Source of the DNA: UBA2266 sp964406945
GTDB taxonomy: Bacteria; Planctomycetota; Phycisphaerae; Sedimentisphaerales; Anaerobacaceae
NCBI GenBank assembly: GCA_964406945.1
Contig: CAYOTO010000045.1
Location: 1-25,521 of the forward strand
DNA length: 25,521 nt
Direction: 5' to 3'
Part shown: one piece after another, positions 1 to 7,227 of the stretch
Layout: the number at the start of each line of letters is the position of its first letter
Numbering within the stretch: position 1 is the stretch's first letter
Position numbers and translations under genes: made by a program
Notes under the pieces: generated by a model
Told to the model about the DNA's origin: nothing
The model's database searches: none
Seen by the model: the letters and a program-made list of their open reading frames with translations, nothing else

Positions 1-63
1 TGCCGCATTCTTACAAAACAATCGAAACCGCAGGTTCGGTCTGCGGGTATGGGGCGATGGCTG

Positions 64-113
64 TTGACAGCATGGCGGGTGCGGGCTAATATAGCCGCTT
101 TTGAAATCAGGAG
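64..113 (+). promoter_or_regulatory. Sigma70 promoter and ribosome binding site for the isocitrate dehydrogenase gene
   Basis: A perfect -35 box TTGACA (64-69) is followed by a 17-base spacer and a TAATAT -10 box (87-92). Transcription would start near position 98-100, leaving a short leader of about 23 bases. A consensus AGGAG (109-113) sits 9 bases before the ATG at 123. This is one of the two best promoter matches in the window and suggests strong housekeeping expression. It rests on sequence match only. Confidence 0.75.
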
Positions 114-122
114 TATTTTAAT

Positions 123-1208
123 ATGACAAACGTGACACTGATAACAGGTGATGGAATAGGCCCCGAAATAGCCGAGGCAACCCGCAGATGCATTGATGCA
201 ACCGGCACCGAGATAGAATGGGATATGGCCGAGGCCGGCGTGGATGTGATGGAGAAAATCGGAACTCCTATTCCAGACGAAACGCTCGAACTGGTTAAAA
301 AGAACGGCGTTGTTCTCAAGGCCCCGATCACCACACCCGTTGGAACCGGGTTTCGCTCGATAAACGTACATCTTCGTCAGCTTTTCGACCTTTACGCATG
401 TTTGCGGCCTTGCAAGAGCTATCCCGGCGTGCGAAGCAGGTATTCGAATATCGACCTGGTAGTAGTGCGGGAGAATACCGAAGACCTCTATGCGGGTATC
501 GAGTACGAAAAAGGAAAAGATGATACCGCCGAACTGATCGACTGGCTTAACTCTCACTCCAGCAGACATATCGGCCCGAATGCGGGCGTCAGCATTAAGC
601 CCATATCGGTCGAGGGAACGCAGCGTATAGTTCGGTTCGCGTTCGAGTACGCCCGTAAAATGGGCCGCAAAAAGGTTACATCCGTGCACAAGGCCAACAT
701 TATGAAATTCTCCGACGGCCTGTGGCTCGATGTTTCGCGTCAGGTTGCGGGCGAATACACGGACATCGAATTCGAAGACCGAATCGTCGACAACATGTGC
801 ATGCAGCTCATACAGAAACCCGAACTGTATGACGTTATCGTCCTGCCCAACCTCTACGGCGATATTATAAGCGATCTCTGTGCGGGGCTGGTGGGCGGCC
901 TGGGTGTCGCTCCCGGTGCGAATATCGGCGATGAAATGGCTATTTTCGAGGCTACGCACGGCAGTGCGCCAAAGTACAAGGGCCAGAACAAGGTAAATCC
1001 CACAGCGCTGATCTTGAGCGGGGTTATGCTGCTGGCGCATCTGGGCAAGAAGAAGGAAGCGGCGGCTCTGGAATCAGCAGTCGCGGCGGTGATAGACGAA
1101 GGCAAGGACGTAACTTACGATATGAAGCCAAACCGCGACGACCCCACGGCGGTCGGAACTAGTCAAATGGCGGACGCCATTATCAAGAAGATAAAAGCAG
1201 GCGTGTAG
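123..1208 (+). CDS. Isocitrate/isopropylmalate dehydrogenase family, probably NAD-dependent isocitrate dehydrogenase
   Basis: Oxidative decarboxylation of isocitrate to 2-oxoglutarate in the cytoplasmic TCA cycle is the likely reaction. The 361-residue protein opens with the family strand and loop ITGDGIGPEI. It carries a substrate-binding stretch with SINVHLRQLFDLYACLRP (about residues 79-96), the VVVRENTEDLYAGIEY segment, and the C-terminal cofactor region FEATHGSAPKYKG followed by NPTALILSGVMLL. Serine at SINVHLR and the Arg/Tyr pattern fit isocitrate rather than 3-isopropylmalate dehydrogenase. The length matches short NAD-type enzymes related to mitochondrial IDH3, not the longer E. coli NADP enzyme. 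The start is fixed by AGGAG 9 bases upstream. It appears monocistronic, with its own promoter and a hairpin after the stop. Homoisocitrate dehydrogenase is a less likely alternative. Cofactor choice is inferred. Confidence 0.88.
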   Translation: MTNVTLITGDGIGPEIAEATRRCIDATGTEIEWDMAEAGVDVMEKIGTPIPDETLELVKKNGVVLKAPITTPVGTGFRSINVHLRQLFDLYACLRPCKSYPGVRSRYSNIDLVVVRENTEDLYAGIEYEKGKDDTAELIDWLNSHSSRHIGPNAGVSIKPISVEGTQRIVRFAFEYARKMGRKKVTSVHKANIMKFSDGLWLDVSRQVAGEYTDIEFEDRIVDNMCMQLIQKPELYDVIVLPNLYGDIISDLCAGLVGGLGVAPGANIGDEMAIFEATHGSAPKYKGQNKVNPTALILSGVMLLAHLGKKKEAAALESAVAAVIDEGKDVTYDMKPNRDDPTAVGTSQMADAIIKKIKAGV

Positions 1209-1416
1209 TCGCTTTTTTCCCAGCACTGATCGATTTTGGCAACGGCCCGATTAGGGCCGTTTGCTTTGCGCACTCATTGACACGACGTACGGCTTCGAAA
1301 TGGTAGATTCTCTCGAGTCTGGGCGAACTCATGCTCCATGCCTGCAGAGACAGTCCTATTATGATCAGCAGACAGGTTACGCCCACAAGCGCCGCCAAAG
1401 CCAGCAGAAACCCCAT
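1183..1416 (-). CDS. Small single-pass membrane protein, unknown function
   Basis: I do not recognise this 77-residue protein. Residues 1-27 form one strongly hydrophobic segment (MGFLLALAALVGVTCLLIII and on), followed by a basic, soluble tail, so an N-terminal anchor with a short tail is the likely topology. The best support is the ribosome binding site: on the minus strand GGAAGGGGGG lies a few bases before the ATG. It is divergent from lpxK and convergent with the isocitrate dehydrogenase gene, overlapping that gene's last 26 bases on the opposite strand. The hairpin I assign as that gene's terminator lies inside this frame. That overlap and the lack of a recognised family keep confidence moderate. 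It could also be a chance open frame. Confidence 0.42.
   Translation of the reverse strand: MGFLLALAALVGVTCLLIIIGLSLQAWSMSSPRLERIYHFEAVRRVNECAKQTALIGPLPKSISAGKKATTRLLLSS
1241..1267 (+). terminator. Probable terminator hairpin after the isocitrate dehydrogenase gene
   Basis: A perfect 8-bp stem, AACGGCCC (1241-1248) and GGGCCGTT (1254-1261), encloses a 5-base loop, GATTA. The following T-rich run, TTTGCTTT, is interrupted, so termination may be only partial. It lies 33 bases after the stop codon at 1206-1208 and inside the antisense small ORF. Confidence 0.55.
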
Positions 1417-1445
1417 TTATCCCCCCTTCCGCAGTACGCGAATTC

Positions 1446-1558
1446 GATTCTGTGAAGGAACACACGTTTAGATTTCGGCGAATTCGCAATGCGGCTTTGC
1501 CTGGTCGCGTGTTTTTGCTGGCAGGCACGCGTTATCGCGTGTAACCTGTCACAGAATC
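1446..1558. repeat. Long-range inverted repeat with nested palindromes upstream of lpxK
   Basis: GATTCTGTGA (1446-1455) is matched by its exact reverse complement TCACAGAATC (1549-1558), 93 bases apart. The match extends three more pairs if one base is bulged. Nested inside are the palindrome GCGAATTCGC (1478-1487) and the hairpin CACGCG-TTAT-CGCGTG (1526-1541). A further CGCGTG at 1506-1511 could pair with the same CACGCG, giving two alternative hairpins. The element fills the space between the divergent small ORF and lpxK and ends 22 bases before the lpxK ATG. It could be a leader RNA structure, an operator array or a small miniature element; the sequence does not decide. Confidence 0.5.
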
Positions 1559-1580
1559 ACCAGGTTTGCAGGGGTTGTCG

Positions 1581-2678
1581 ATGAAACAGCAGGAATTCAG
1601 AAATTTGATCTCAGGCCGTGAGCAAGGTTTGAAAGCGTCCGCGCTGAGGCTGCTGCTTAGAATTGCTTCGGCTTTCTATGGAATCGCCGTACGGCTGCGC
1701 AATCTCCTTTATGATCTGGGCGTAATGAGGAGCCGGCCCGCGAATGCGACGGTAATATGCGTCGGTAACATCACCGCCGGCGGAACGGGAAAAACCCCGC
1801 TGGTAGTCTGGCTCTGCAATCTGCTGCTGGCCAGGAAGATTCCGACCACCGTTCTGACGCGGGGCTACAAAACGGATTCGGCCAAGAGACTGCCTCATAT
1901 CGATGAACCTGCCCTTCTGGCTCAGTCCTGCCCGGGTTTGCAGGTGGTGGTCAATCCGGACAGAGTAGCAGGCGCCGCCGAGGCTGCGGGCACACTCGGG
2001 GCTCAAGTACTGGTAATGGACGACGGTTTTCAGCACAGAAGACTTACCCGCGACCTTGACATAATCGCAATCGACGCCACCGATCCGTTCGGCGGCGGCA
2101 GGATTCTGCCTGCCGGGCTGCTCCGCGAGCCGCTTTCGTCCTTGGCAAGAGCGCAGGCGGCGGTGATAACACGGTCCGATCTGGTCAGCGAAGAGCAGCT
2201 TGCCAGCATAGAGCAGAGGCTTAAGGCCATCCACCCGCGGGTAGTGCTGGTGCGTGCGGCTCATGCGCCGGTCTCGATTTTTACTCAATCGGGCGATTCG
2301 TTACCCCTTGGGGAAGTTGACGGCAAGCGGGTGCTGGGCTTCTGTGGAATAGGAAATCCTGCTGCTTTTTTCGAAACAGTCCGCCGCATCGGTTGCGAAC
2401 TGGTCGAAACGCTCACCTTTGACGACCATCATCACTACAGCCGCGAAGATATCGCCGAAATCGCTTCACGGGCCCGGCAGGTCGGTGCCGAACTGGTCCT
2501 CACAACTCAAAAAGACTGGGTATCGTCGCCCTTCTCGCAAATCGACGAAAATAAAACACCGAAGGATGAAGCGAATTTTGCTTTCTTGAATATAGAACTG
2601 CAGTTTACGACCGGCACAGAGCAATTAACAGCCTTGATTGAGCGGGCGCTGGAGGGTAGAATTATCAGTTTGCAGTAA
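1581..2678 (+). CDS. lpxK: Tetraacyldisaccharide 4'-kinase
   Basis: LpxK uses ATP to add the 4'-phosphate to the lipid A disaccharide precursor at the inner face of the cytoplasmic membrane. The protein has an N-terminal amphipathic or hydrophobic helix (about residues 20-48) for membrane association. The P-loop GNITAGGTGKTP (about residues 62-73) is the classical LpxK signature. The family segment DDGFQHRRL is followed by a region rich in D, G and R with ILPAGLLREP, and by the late TTQKDW motif. Length (365 residues) is slightly above the usual 310-350. I chose the ATG at 1581 because AGGGG lies just upstream. An in-frame TTG at 1566 is possible but lacks a good site. It is the first gene of the LPS cluster. 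Its presence implies a 4'-phosphorylated lipid A and therefore a true LPS-bearing outer membrane. Confidence 0.93.
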   Translation: MKQQEFRNLISGREQGLKASALRLLLRIASAFYGIAVRLRNLLYDLGVMRSRPANATVICVGNITAGGTGKTPLVVWLCNLLLARKIPTTVLTRGYKTDSAKRLPHIDEPALLAQSCPGLQVVVNPDRVAGAAEAAGTLGAQVLVMDDGFQHRRLTRDLDIIAIDATDPFGGGRILPAGLLREPLSSLARAQAAVITRSDLVSEEQLASIEQRLKAIHPRVVLVRAAHAPVSIFTQSGDSLPLGEVDGKRVLGFCGIGNPAAFFETVRRIGCELVETLTFDDHHHYSREDIAEIASRARQVGAELVLTTQKDWVSSPFSQIDENKTPKDEANFAFLNIELQFTTGTEQLTALIERALEGRIISLQ

Positions 2679-2717
2679 CTCACAGCAATCAGCCGTTCAG
2701 GACCAAAAAGCCGCATT

Positions 2718-4205
2718 ATGTATGAAAAACTCATAAAAGCCGTAAAAAACCTCGGTTCTCCGGAGGTGCTGATCGTCGGTGATTTTATGCTCGACGTTTA
2801 TGTCTACGGAGATGCCCTGCGAATAAGTCCGGAGGCCCCGGTTCCGGTCCTGAAAGTAACTGAGACACATAGCTGCTGCGGCGGGGCCGGCTCGGTGGCA
2901 GCCGATCTTGCCGCGCTGGGCGCCAAACCTGTTTGCATCGGCATAATAGGCGAAGACGCCAACGCCACGGAACTGACGGTGCGGCTGGCCGAACTGGGGG
3001 CCGACGTTACGGGCCTGCTCAAGACCGCCGACCGCCCTACCGTAAGCAAGCAGCGACTTATCGGCCTGGCTCAGCACCGCCACCGTCAGCAGTTGATGCG
3101 GATCGACCAGGAATCGGCCAAACCGCTTACCGATGCGCAGAAGGAGGCGATTCTGGCGACGTACGAGACGCATTTGCTGGATTCGGATATCGTGTGCCTG
3201 CAGGATTACAACAAGGGCGTTCTTTCCGACTCGGTCTGCCGGGAGATGATTCAGATGGCAACCGACGCAGGCAAATCCGTGCTGGTCGATCCGGGGCCTA
3301 CGGCCGACTACTCTAAGTATAAGGGTGCGACTCTGATAACGCCGAATCGCAAGGAAACGGCTCTGGCGGTCGGCTGGGATATAGAAAGCGAACAAACAGC
3401 CGCCGAAGCCGCGGAAAAGCTTGTGAACACACTGGATCTGGAGGCTGCGGTCATAACGCTCGATAAGCAGGGCGCCTATTTGAAGACGGCCGGATTTTCG
3501 GGGCTGATCCCCACGCGCGTTAGAAACGTTTACGATGTGACCGGAGCCGGCGATGTTGTACTTGCCACACTTGCAGTAACGCTGGCGGGCGATTGCGATT
3601 ATGAAACGGCCGTGCATCTTGCCAACCTGGCCGGCGGCATAGAGGTCGGCAAATTCGGAGCCGCCGTAGTCAAGCCCGAAGAGTTGATAAGTGAAGTCAT
3701 AGGCCGCAACCTTGACCGCTCCGGCAAAATCAGGACGATAGAAATTCTGCGGGAAGAGCTTCAATGGCACAGGCTGCAGGGTAAACGCATAGCTTTTACC
3801 AACGGGTGTTTCGACGTGCTTCACCGGGGCCACACCGAGTACCTTCAATTCTGCAAAAAACACGGCGATGTGCTGGTTGTGGGCCTGAACAGCGACGATT
3901 CGGTCAAGGCTATTAAGGGCCCAGACCGTCCTGTGAACAATGAGAAGGACCGCTCGGCTGTTCTGGCGGCGCTCGAGGCGGTAGACTATATCGCGATGTT
4001 CAGCGATGAGACACCGCTGGAGCTTATAAAGCAGATAAAGCCGGATGTACTCGTCAAGGGCGAGGATTGGGCCGAAAAAGGGGTCGTAGGGCGAGAATTC
4101 GTCGAATCATACGGTGGAAAGGTCGAACTGGCACCTCTGGTGAAGGGCAAAAGCTCGACTTCGACCATAGCGAAAATGAAGGGATTGGAGACCGAATCGG
4201 AATGA
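2718..4205 (+). CDS. hldE: Bifunctional D-beta-D-heptose 7-phosphate kinase / heptose 1-phosphate adenylyltransferase
   Basis: HldE catalyses two cytoplasmic steps of ADP-heptose synthesis: ATP-dependent phosphorylation of heptose 7-phosphate at C1, and later transfer of AMP onto heptose 1-phosphate. Residues 1 to about 320 are a PfkB/ribokinase domain with an early GDFMLDVY, a glycine-rich CCGGAGSVA, and the catalytic GAGD motif ending at Asp279. Residues about 345-480 are a nucleotidyltransferase domain with FTNGCFDVLHRGH (H369 and H372 form the HxGH motif) and a late segment with SSTSTIAKMK. The full-length fusion of 495 residues is slightly longer than the E. coli enzyme. The ribosome binding site is weak. 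The gene starts 39 bases after lpxK and its TGA overlaps the next ATG (ATGA), so gmhA is probably translated by coupling. Confidence 0.94.
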   Translation: MYEKLIKAVKNLGSPEVLIVGDFMLDVYVYGDALRISPEAPVPVLKVTETHSCCGGAGSVAADLAALGAKPVCIGIIGEDANATELTVRLAELGADVTGLLKTADRPTVSKQRLIGLAQHRHRQQLMRIDQESAKPLTDAQKEAILATYETHLLDSDIVCLQDYNKGVLSDSVCREMIQMATDAGKSVLVDPGPTADYSKYKGATLITPNRKETALAVGWDIESEQTAAEAAEKLVNTLDLEAAVITLDKQGAYLKTAGFSGLIPTRVRNVYDVTGAGDVVLATLAVTLAGDCDYETAVHLANLAGGIEVGKFGAAVVKPEELISEVIGRNLDRSGKIRTIEILREELQWHRLQGKRIAFTNGCFDVLHRGHTEYLQFCKKHGDVLVVGLNSDDSVKAIKGPDRPVNNEKDRSAVLAALEAVDYIAMFSDETPLELIKQIKPDVLVKGEDWAEKGVVGREFVESYGGKVELAPLVKGKSSTSTIAKMKGLETESE

Positions 4206-4786
4206 CCGGCAACCCCGAAGAACTGATAGCGGAAACCATAGCCGTCCACAAACGCCTGCTTGCAGAACTGGCCGATTCGGGCTTTCGAACCATTCTCGCC
4301 TTTGTCGATGCAATCGTGCAATCCATCGGAGACGGCGGAACGGTTTACATCTGCGGCAACGGCGGCTCCGCGGCCGACGCCCAGCACATTGCCGGGGAGT
4401 TCGTCGGCAGGTTCAAAGCCGAACGGCGGGCCCTGCCTGCGGTGGCCCTGACCACCGATTCTTCTATTCTCACCTGCCTCGGCAATGACTATTCTTTTGA
4501 TGATGTCTACGCCCGCCAGGTCGAAGCCCTGGTGCGCAAGGGCGATGTTTTGTGGGCATTTTCCACCAGCGGGAGCAGTTCCAATGTCTTGAAAGCGGTG
4601 GAACTGGCCAAAAAGAAAGACGCGATTATTCTGGCTTTTACCGGCCGGGCCGACAGCAGGCTCGAAACACTGGCCGATGTTTGCTTCTGCGCCGATCACG
4701 AATCGACCGCCCGAAGCCAGGAAATTCACCAGCTCGCTTATCACATAATATGCGACCTGGTCGAACAGGCCTTTGTGGACGCATAG
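4202..4786 (+). CDS. gmhA: Sedoheptulose 7-phosphate isomerase
   Basis: GmhA converts sedoheptulose 7-phosphate into D-glycero-D-manno-heptose 7-phosphate, the first committed step toward ADP-heptose. The 194-residue protein is a single SIS domain of normal length. It shows CGNGGSAADAQHIAGEFVGRF (about residues 51-71; phosphate loop, then His and Glu of the active site), the STSGSS sugar-phosphate loop, and a C-terminal HQLAYHIICDLVE helix carrying the expected His of the metal site. The start is the ATG at 4202 inside the ATGA overlap with hldE. The frame stays open further upstream into hldE, but the added residues have no family match. It is followed after 15 bases by gmhB, so three heptose-pathway enzymes lie in reaction order except for HldE. 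Confidence 0.95.
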   Translation: MTGNPEELIAETIAVHKRLLAELADSGFRTILAFVDAIVQSIGDGGTVYICGNGGSAADAQHIAGEFVGRFKAERRALPAVALTTDSSILTCLGNDYSFDDVYARQVEALVRKGDVLWAFSTSGSSSNVLKAVELAKKKDAIILAFTGRADSRLETLADVCFCADHESTARSQEIHQLAYHIICDLVEQAFVDA

Positions 4787-4801
4787 AGGGGGTTGCTCAG
4801 T

Positions 4802-6142
4802 ATGTCTGATAAAGCCGTATTTCTGGACCGAGACGATACCCTCATCTGGGATCCCGGCTACATAAACGACCCGGATCAGGTCAGGCTGATTGACGGAGTT
4901 CCCGAAGCCCTGATTGCACTGAGCAAGATCGGTTACAAACTCATCGTAGTCAGCAACCAGTCTGCGGTGGCGCGGGGAATAGTTACCGAGAAGGTGCTGG
5001 GGCGGATTCACGACCGGCTGGAAGAACTGCTTGGCGAAAAGGGCGCATCGCTGGATGGGATCTACTACTGTCCGTATCATCCCGACGGCTCGGTGCCCCG
5101 ATATCGAAAAGAAAGCGACTGCAGAAAACCGAAGCCGGGGATGCTGCTTGCGGCCGCCGATGAGATGGACATAGATCTGGACGAATCGTGGATGATAGGC
5201 AACAGCGGTCGGGACGTCGAGGCCGGAGCACGCGCGGGCTGCCGAACGATTCTCGTGGACCCGCCGAACCACGAAGTCAATCCCGAAGACCTCAAGTCCA
5301 ATCCTGACTACCGGGCGATTAACCTCAAAGAGGCGACAAATCTGATCAGGCAGCACCAGCGGCTGGGCATGAAAAAGGCCTCCGAGCCGGCGCCGCCGGA
5401 GACCGACCAGGAGCCGGAAACGTCAGCCCCGACCGTACAAACCGATGAGCCTGTCGAAGAACCGGCACAAGAGGAACCCGAAACTGAGGAGCGGGCCGAG
5501 AAGCCGGAAGCCCAGGTTGAAACAGCCCGAGTCGATTCCCCAACGACCGAGCAATCAGTCAGCGAAGAGCCACCCGCGGCCGTTGCCACGGAAGAACAGA
5601 AGGAGATTTCCGAACCGGCGGAACAGCCGGGGCAGAATGATGAATCGGACAGCCCCGTTCGCATTCCGCCGTCACCACAACATGCCGAATCGCGGGAACC
5701 GCGGCCGATTCGAATAGATGAGCAGCCGCCTCGGCGTTCCAGAGAGATTACCAAACCTGTTGAAGCCGACCCCGTCGTGCAGAAAGAGCGGGAGCCTACT
5801 TCTGGTGTCGAAACAGACGATGAAGCGTCAGACGAGGAAGCTGTAGATGGTGCGGACGCCGATAGAGTTGAAATCGAGCAGGACAAGACAACGCGACAGC
5901 TTCTCGAGGATATCCTGGAACAGCTCAAAATGCTCAACAGGTACGAGATTTTCGATGAGTTTTCAGCGATGCGGTTTCTGGCGGGAGTGATTCAGATTCT
6001 CGTGCTGTTCTGCATCGTGATTACGGCCTGGCTGCTGCTAAACGCGGGCAGTTCCGATCCTCGGGTCTCGACCGCCCTGATGTTCGCCGTCGTGCTGCAG
6101 CTTATGGCGTTGACTTTCTACATCATGCAGGGACGCAAATAA
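4802..6142 (+). CDS. gmhB: Heptose 1,7-bisphosphate 7-phosphatase domain fused to an acidic linker and C-terminal membrane anchor
   Basis: GmhB removes the 7-phosphate from heptose 1,7-bisphosphate between the two HldE steps. Residues 1-190 are a HAD phosphatase: FLDRDDT with nucleophile Asp9 and acid/base Asp11, Ser51 of VVSNQS, and the RKPKPGM lysine loop (108-114). Two features are odd. Motif IV reads GNSGRD (133-138), with Asn134 where GD is usual. The zinc loop keeps Cys90 and Cys107 but has Tyr92 and Ser105 at positions that are His and Cys in the E. coli enzyme. Residues 190-360 are a low-complexity Pro/Glu-rich acidic linker. Residues 365-385 look like an amphipathic helix, and two membrane segments follow (about 392-415 and 422-441). 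Normal GmhB is a soluble protein of about 190 residues. The start ATG (4802) has GAGGGGG upstream. HisB-type phosphatases are a related alternative. Confidence 0.85.
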   Translation: MSDKAVFLDRDDTLIWDPGYINDPDQVRLIDGVPEALIALSKIGYKLIVVSNQSAVARGIVTEKVLGRIHDRLEELLGEKGASLDGIYYCPYHPDGSVPRYRKESDCRKPKPGMLLAAADEMDIDLDESWMIGNSGRDVEAGARAGCRTILVDPPNHEVNPEDLKSNPDYRAINLKEATNLIRQHQRLGMKKASEPAPPETDQEPETSAPTVQTDEPVEEPAQEEPETEERAEKPEAQVETARVDSPTTEQSVSEEPPAAVATEEQKEISEPAEQPGQNDESDSPVRIPPSPQHAESREPRPIRIDEQPPRRSREITKPVEADPVVQKEREPTSGVETDDEASDEEAVDGADADRVEIEQDKTTRQLLEDILEQLKMLNRYEIFDEFSAMRFLAGVIQILVLFCIVITAWLLLNAGSSDPRVSTALMFAVVLQLMALTFYIMQGRK

Positions 6143-7227
6143 TGCCTCCTCCATCCGACAACAGCCGTGTCGAACGGGTGCTGGTTTATCTGCCTTCACC
6201 GATGGGAGATGCAATTCTGGCCACGCCGGCCCTTCGCCGACTGAGGAACAGCCTTCCCCGGACAGAAATATACTTTTTAGGCGGTTCCGTTGTTCGGGAG
6301 GTGCTCTGGCCCACGCCTTTCTGTGACGAATGGCTCACTATCGAATCGAAAAGTCCTTTTAGAACCGCCGTCCTGCTGCGGAAACACCGTTTCGACCGCG
6401 CGATTCTGTTCAGTAATTCGTTTAGATCGGCTCTAACATGTTTTCTTGCGGGGATTCAACGACGTGTCGGCTATGCAAGAGGAGGACGAGGCCCGCTGCT
6501 TACTGAACGACATTACGCTCCGCGGATTAATCGGGGTCCGGCTCTCGCACGGGGGTTTGCTCCGCGATCCATGGTCGACTACTATCTCGAGCTGGCCTGC
6601 GAAACACCCGGCCGAGTTGAGGACAGAAGACTCGAACTGCATGTCGACGCCGCGGCATCGGAGCAACTCGCATCTATACTGCCAGAGGCCGTCGAACCCG
6701 CGGGCCCACTGATTATTCTGGTCCCGGGCGGCGCTTTCGGGCCCAGTAAATGCTGGCTTCCGGAAAGGTTTGCCGAAACAGCAGACCGTTTGATCGGAGC
6801 CTACAATGCGCTTGTGGTGATTTCCGTTGCGAACAACCAGGCCGAGAGGGAAATCGCCCGTGCTATCCAGAGCGCCGGTGAGAATACTCTTGTGAATCTG
6901 GCCGATACGGGTCTATCGCTTTCGCAGCTAAAAGCGCTTTACAGTCGCGCCGAACTTGTGATTACCAACGACACAGGGCCACGTCATATCGCAATCGCAC
7001 TGCGGCGAAAGGTAATCACGCTGTTCGGACCGAACGATCCGGCCTGGACCGAAACCGGTTACGAAGGTGAAATAAAGATTGTTGCGAACGTTTCGTGTGC
7101 GCCCTGTGCAAAGCCGGAGTGTCCCAAGCCCGAGCACGTGTGTATGCGGTCGCTAACCGTGGAACAGGTGGTGCAAGCGGCCGAGAGATTACTCGAAAGC
7201 CCGCAACGGGCGGATTTGTCAGAATGA
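6142..7227 (+). CDS. Glycosyltransferase family 9, ADP-heptose:LPS heptosyltransferase
   Basis: Family 9 enzymes transfer heptose from ADP-heptose to the LPS inner core on the cytoplasmic face of the inner membrane. The 361-residue protein has two Rossmann-like halves. The N-terminal half opens with VLVYLPSPMGDAILATPALR, the acceptor-side signature. The C-terminal half carries VPGGAFGPSKCW from residue 194 and the donor-binding TNDTGPRH (275-282). A cysteine cluster follows (C319, C322, C327, C334), often seen in heptosyltransferases. The ATG overlaps the gmhB stop as TAATG, and its own stop overlaps the next gene as ATGA. The position directly after hldE-gmhA-gmhB, which make its donor sugar, supports heptosyltransferase function. 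Whether it adds the first or second heptose (WaaC or WaaF type) cannot be read from the sequence. Confidence 0.9.
   Translation: MPPPSDNSRVERVLVYLPSPMGDAILATPALRRLRNSLPRTEIYFLGGSVVREVLWPTPFCDEWLTIESKSPFRTAVLLRKHRFDRAILFSNSFRSALTCFLAGIQRRVGYARGGRGPLLTERHYAPRINRGPALARGFAPRSMVDYYLELACETPGRVEDRRLELHVDAAASEQLASILPEAVEPAGPLIILVPGGAFGPSKCWLPERFAETADRLIGAYNALVVISVANNQAEREIARAIQSAGENTLVNLADTGLSLSQLKALYSRAELVITNDTGPRHIAIALRRKVITLFGPNDPAWTETGYEGEIKIVANVSCAPCAKPECPKPEHVCMRSLTVEQVVQAAERLLESPQRADLSE

Noticed and set aside
28..46. Hairpin CCGCAG/CTGCGG near the left edge, considered as the terminator of a preceding gene
   Set aside because: The stem is only 6 bp and no T tract follows on either strand. No gene end can be seen at the edge.
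4067..4201. Longer gmhA start inside hldE
   Set aside because: The extra residues are highly basic and match no isomerase. The ATG at 4202 gives the normal family length and a typical ATGA overlap.
5308..5937. Long serine-rich open frame on the minus strand opposite the gmhB linker
   Set aside because: It is the antisense image of a Pro/Glu-rich, GC-biased coding stretch. It has no family match, and the plus-strand frame is supported by its HAD domain and overlaps.
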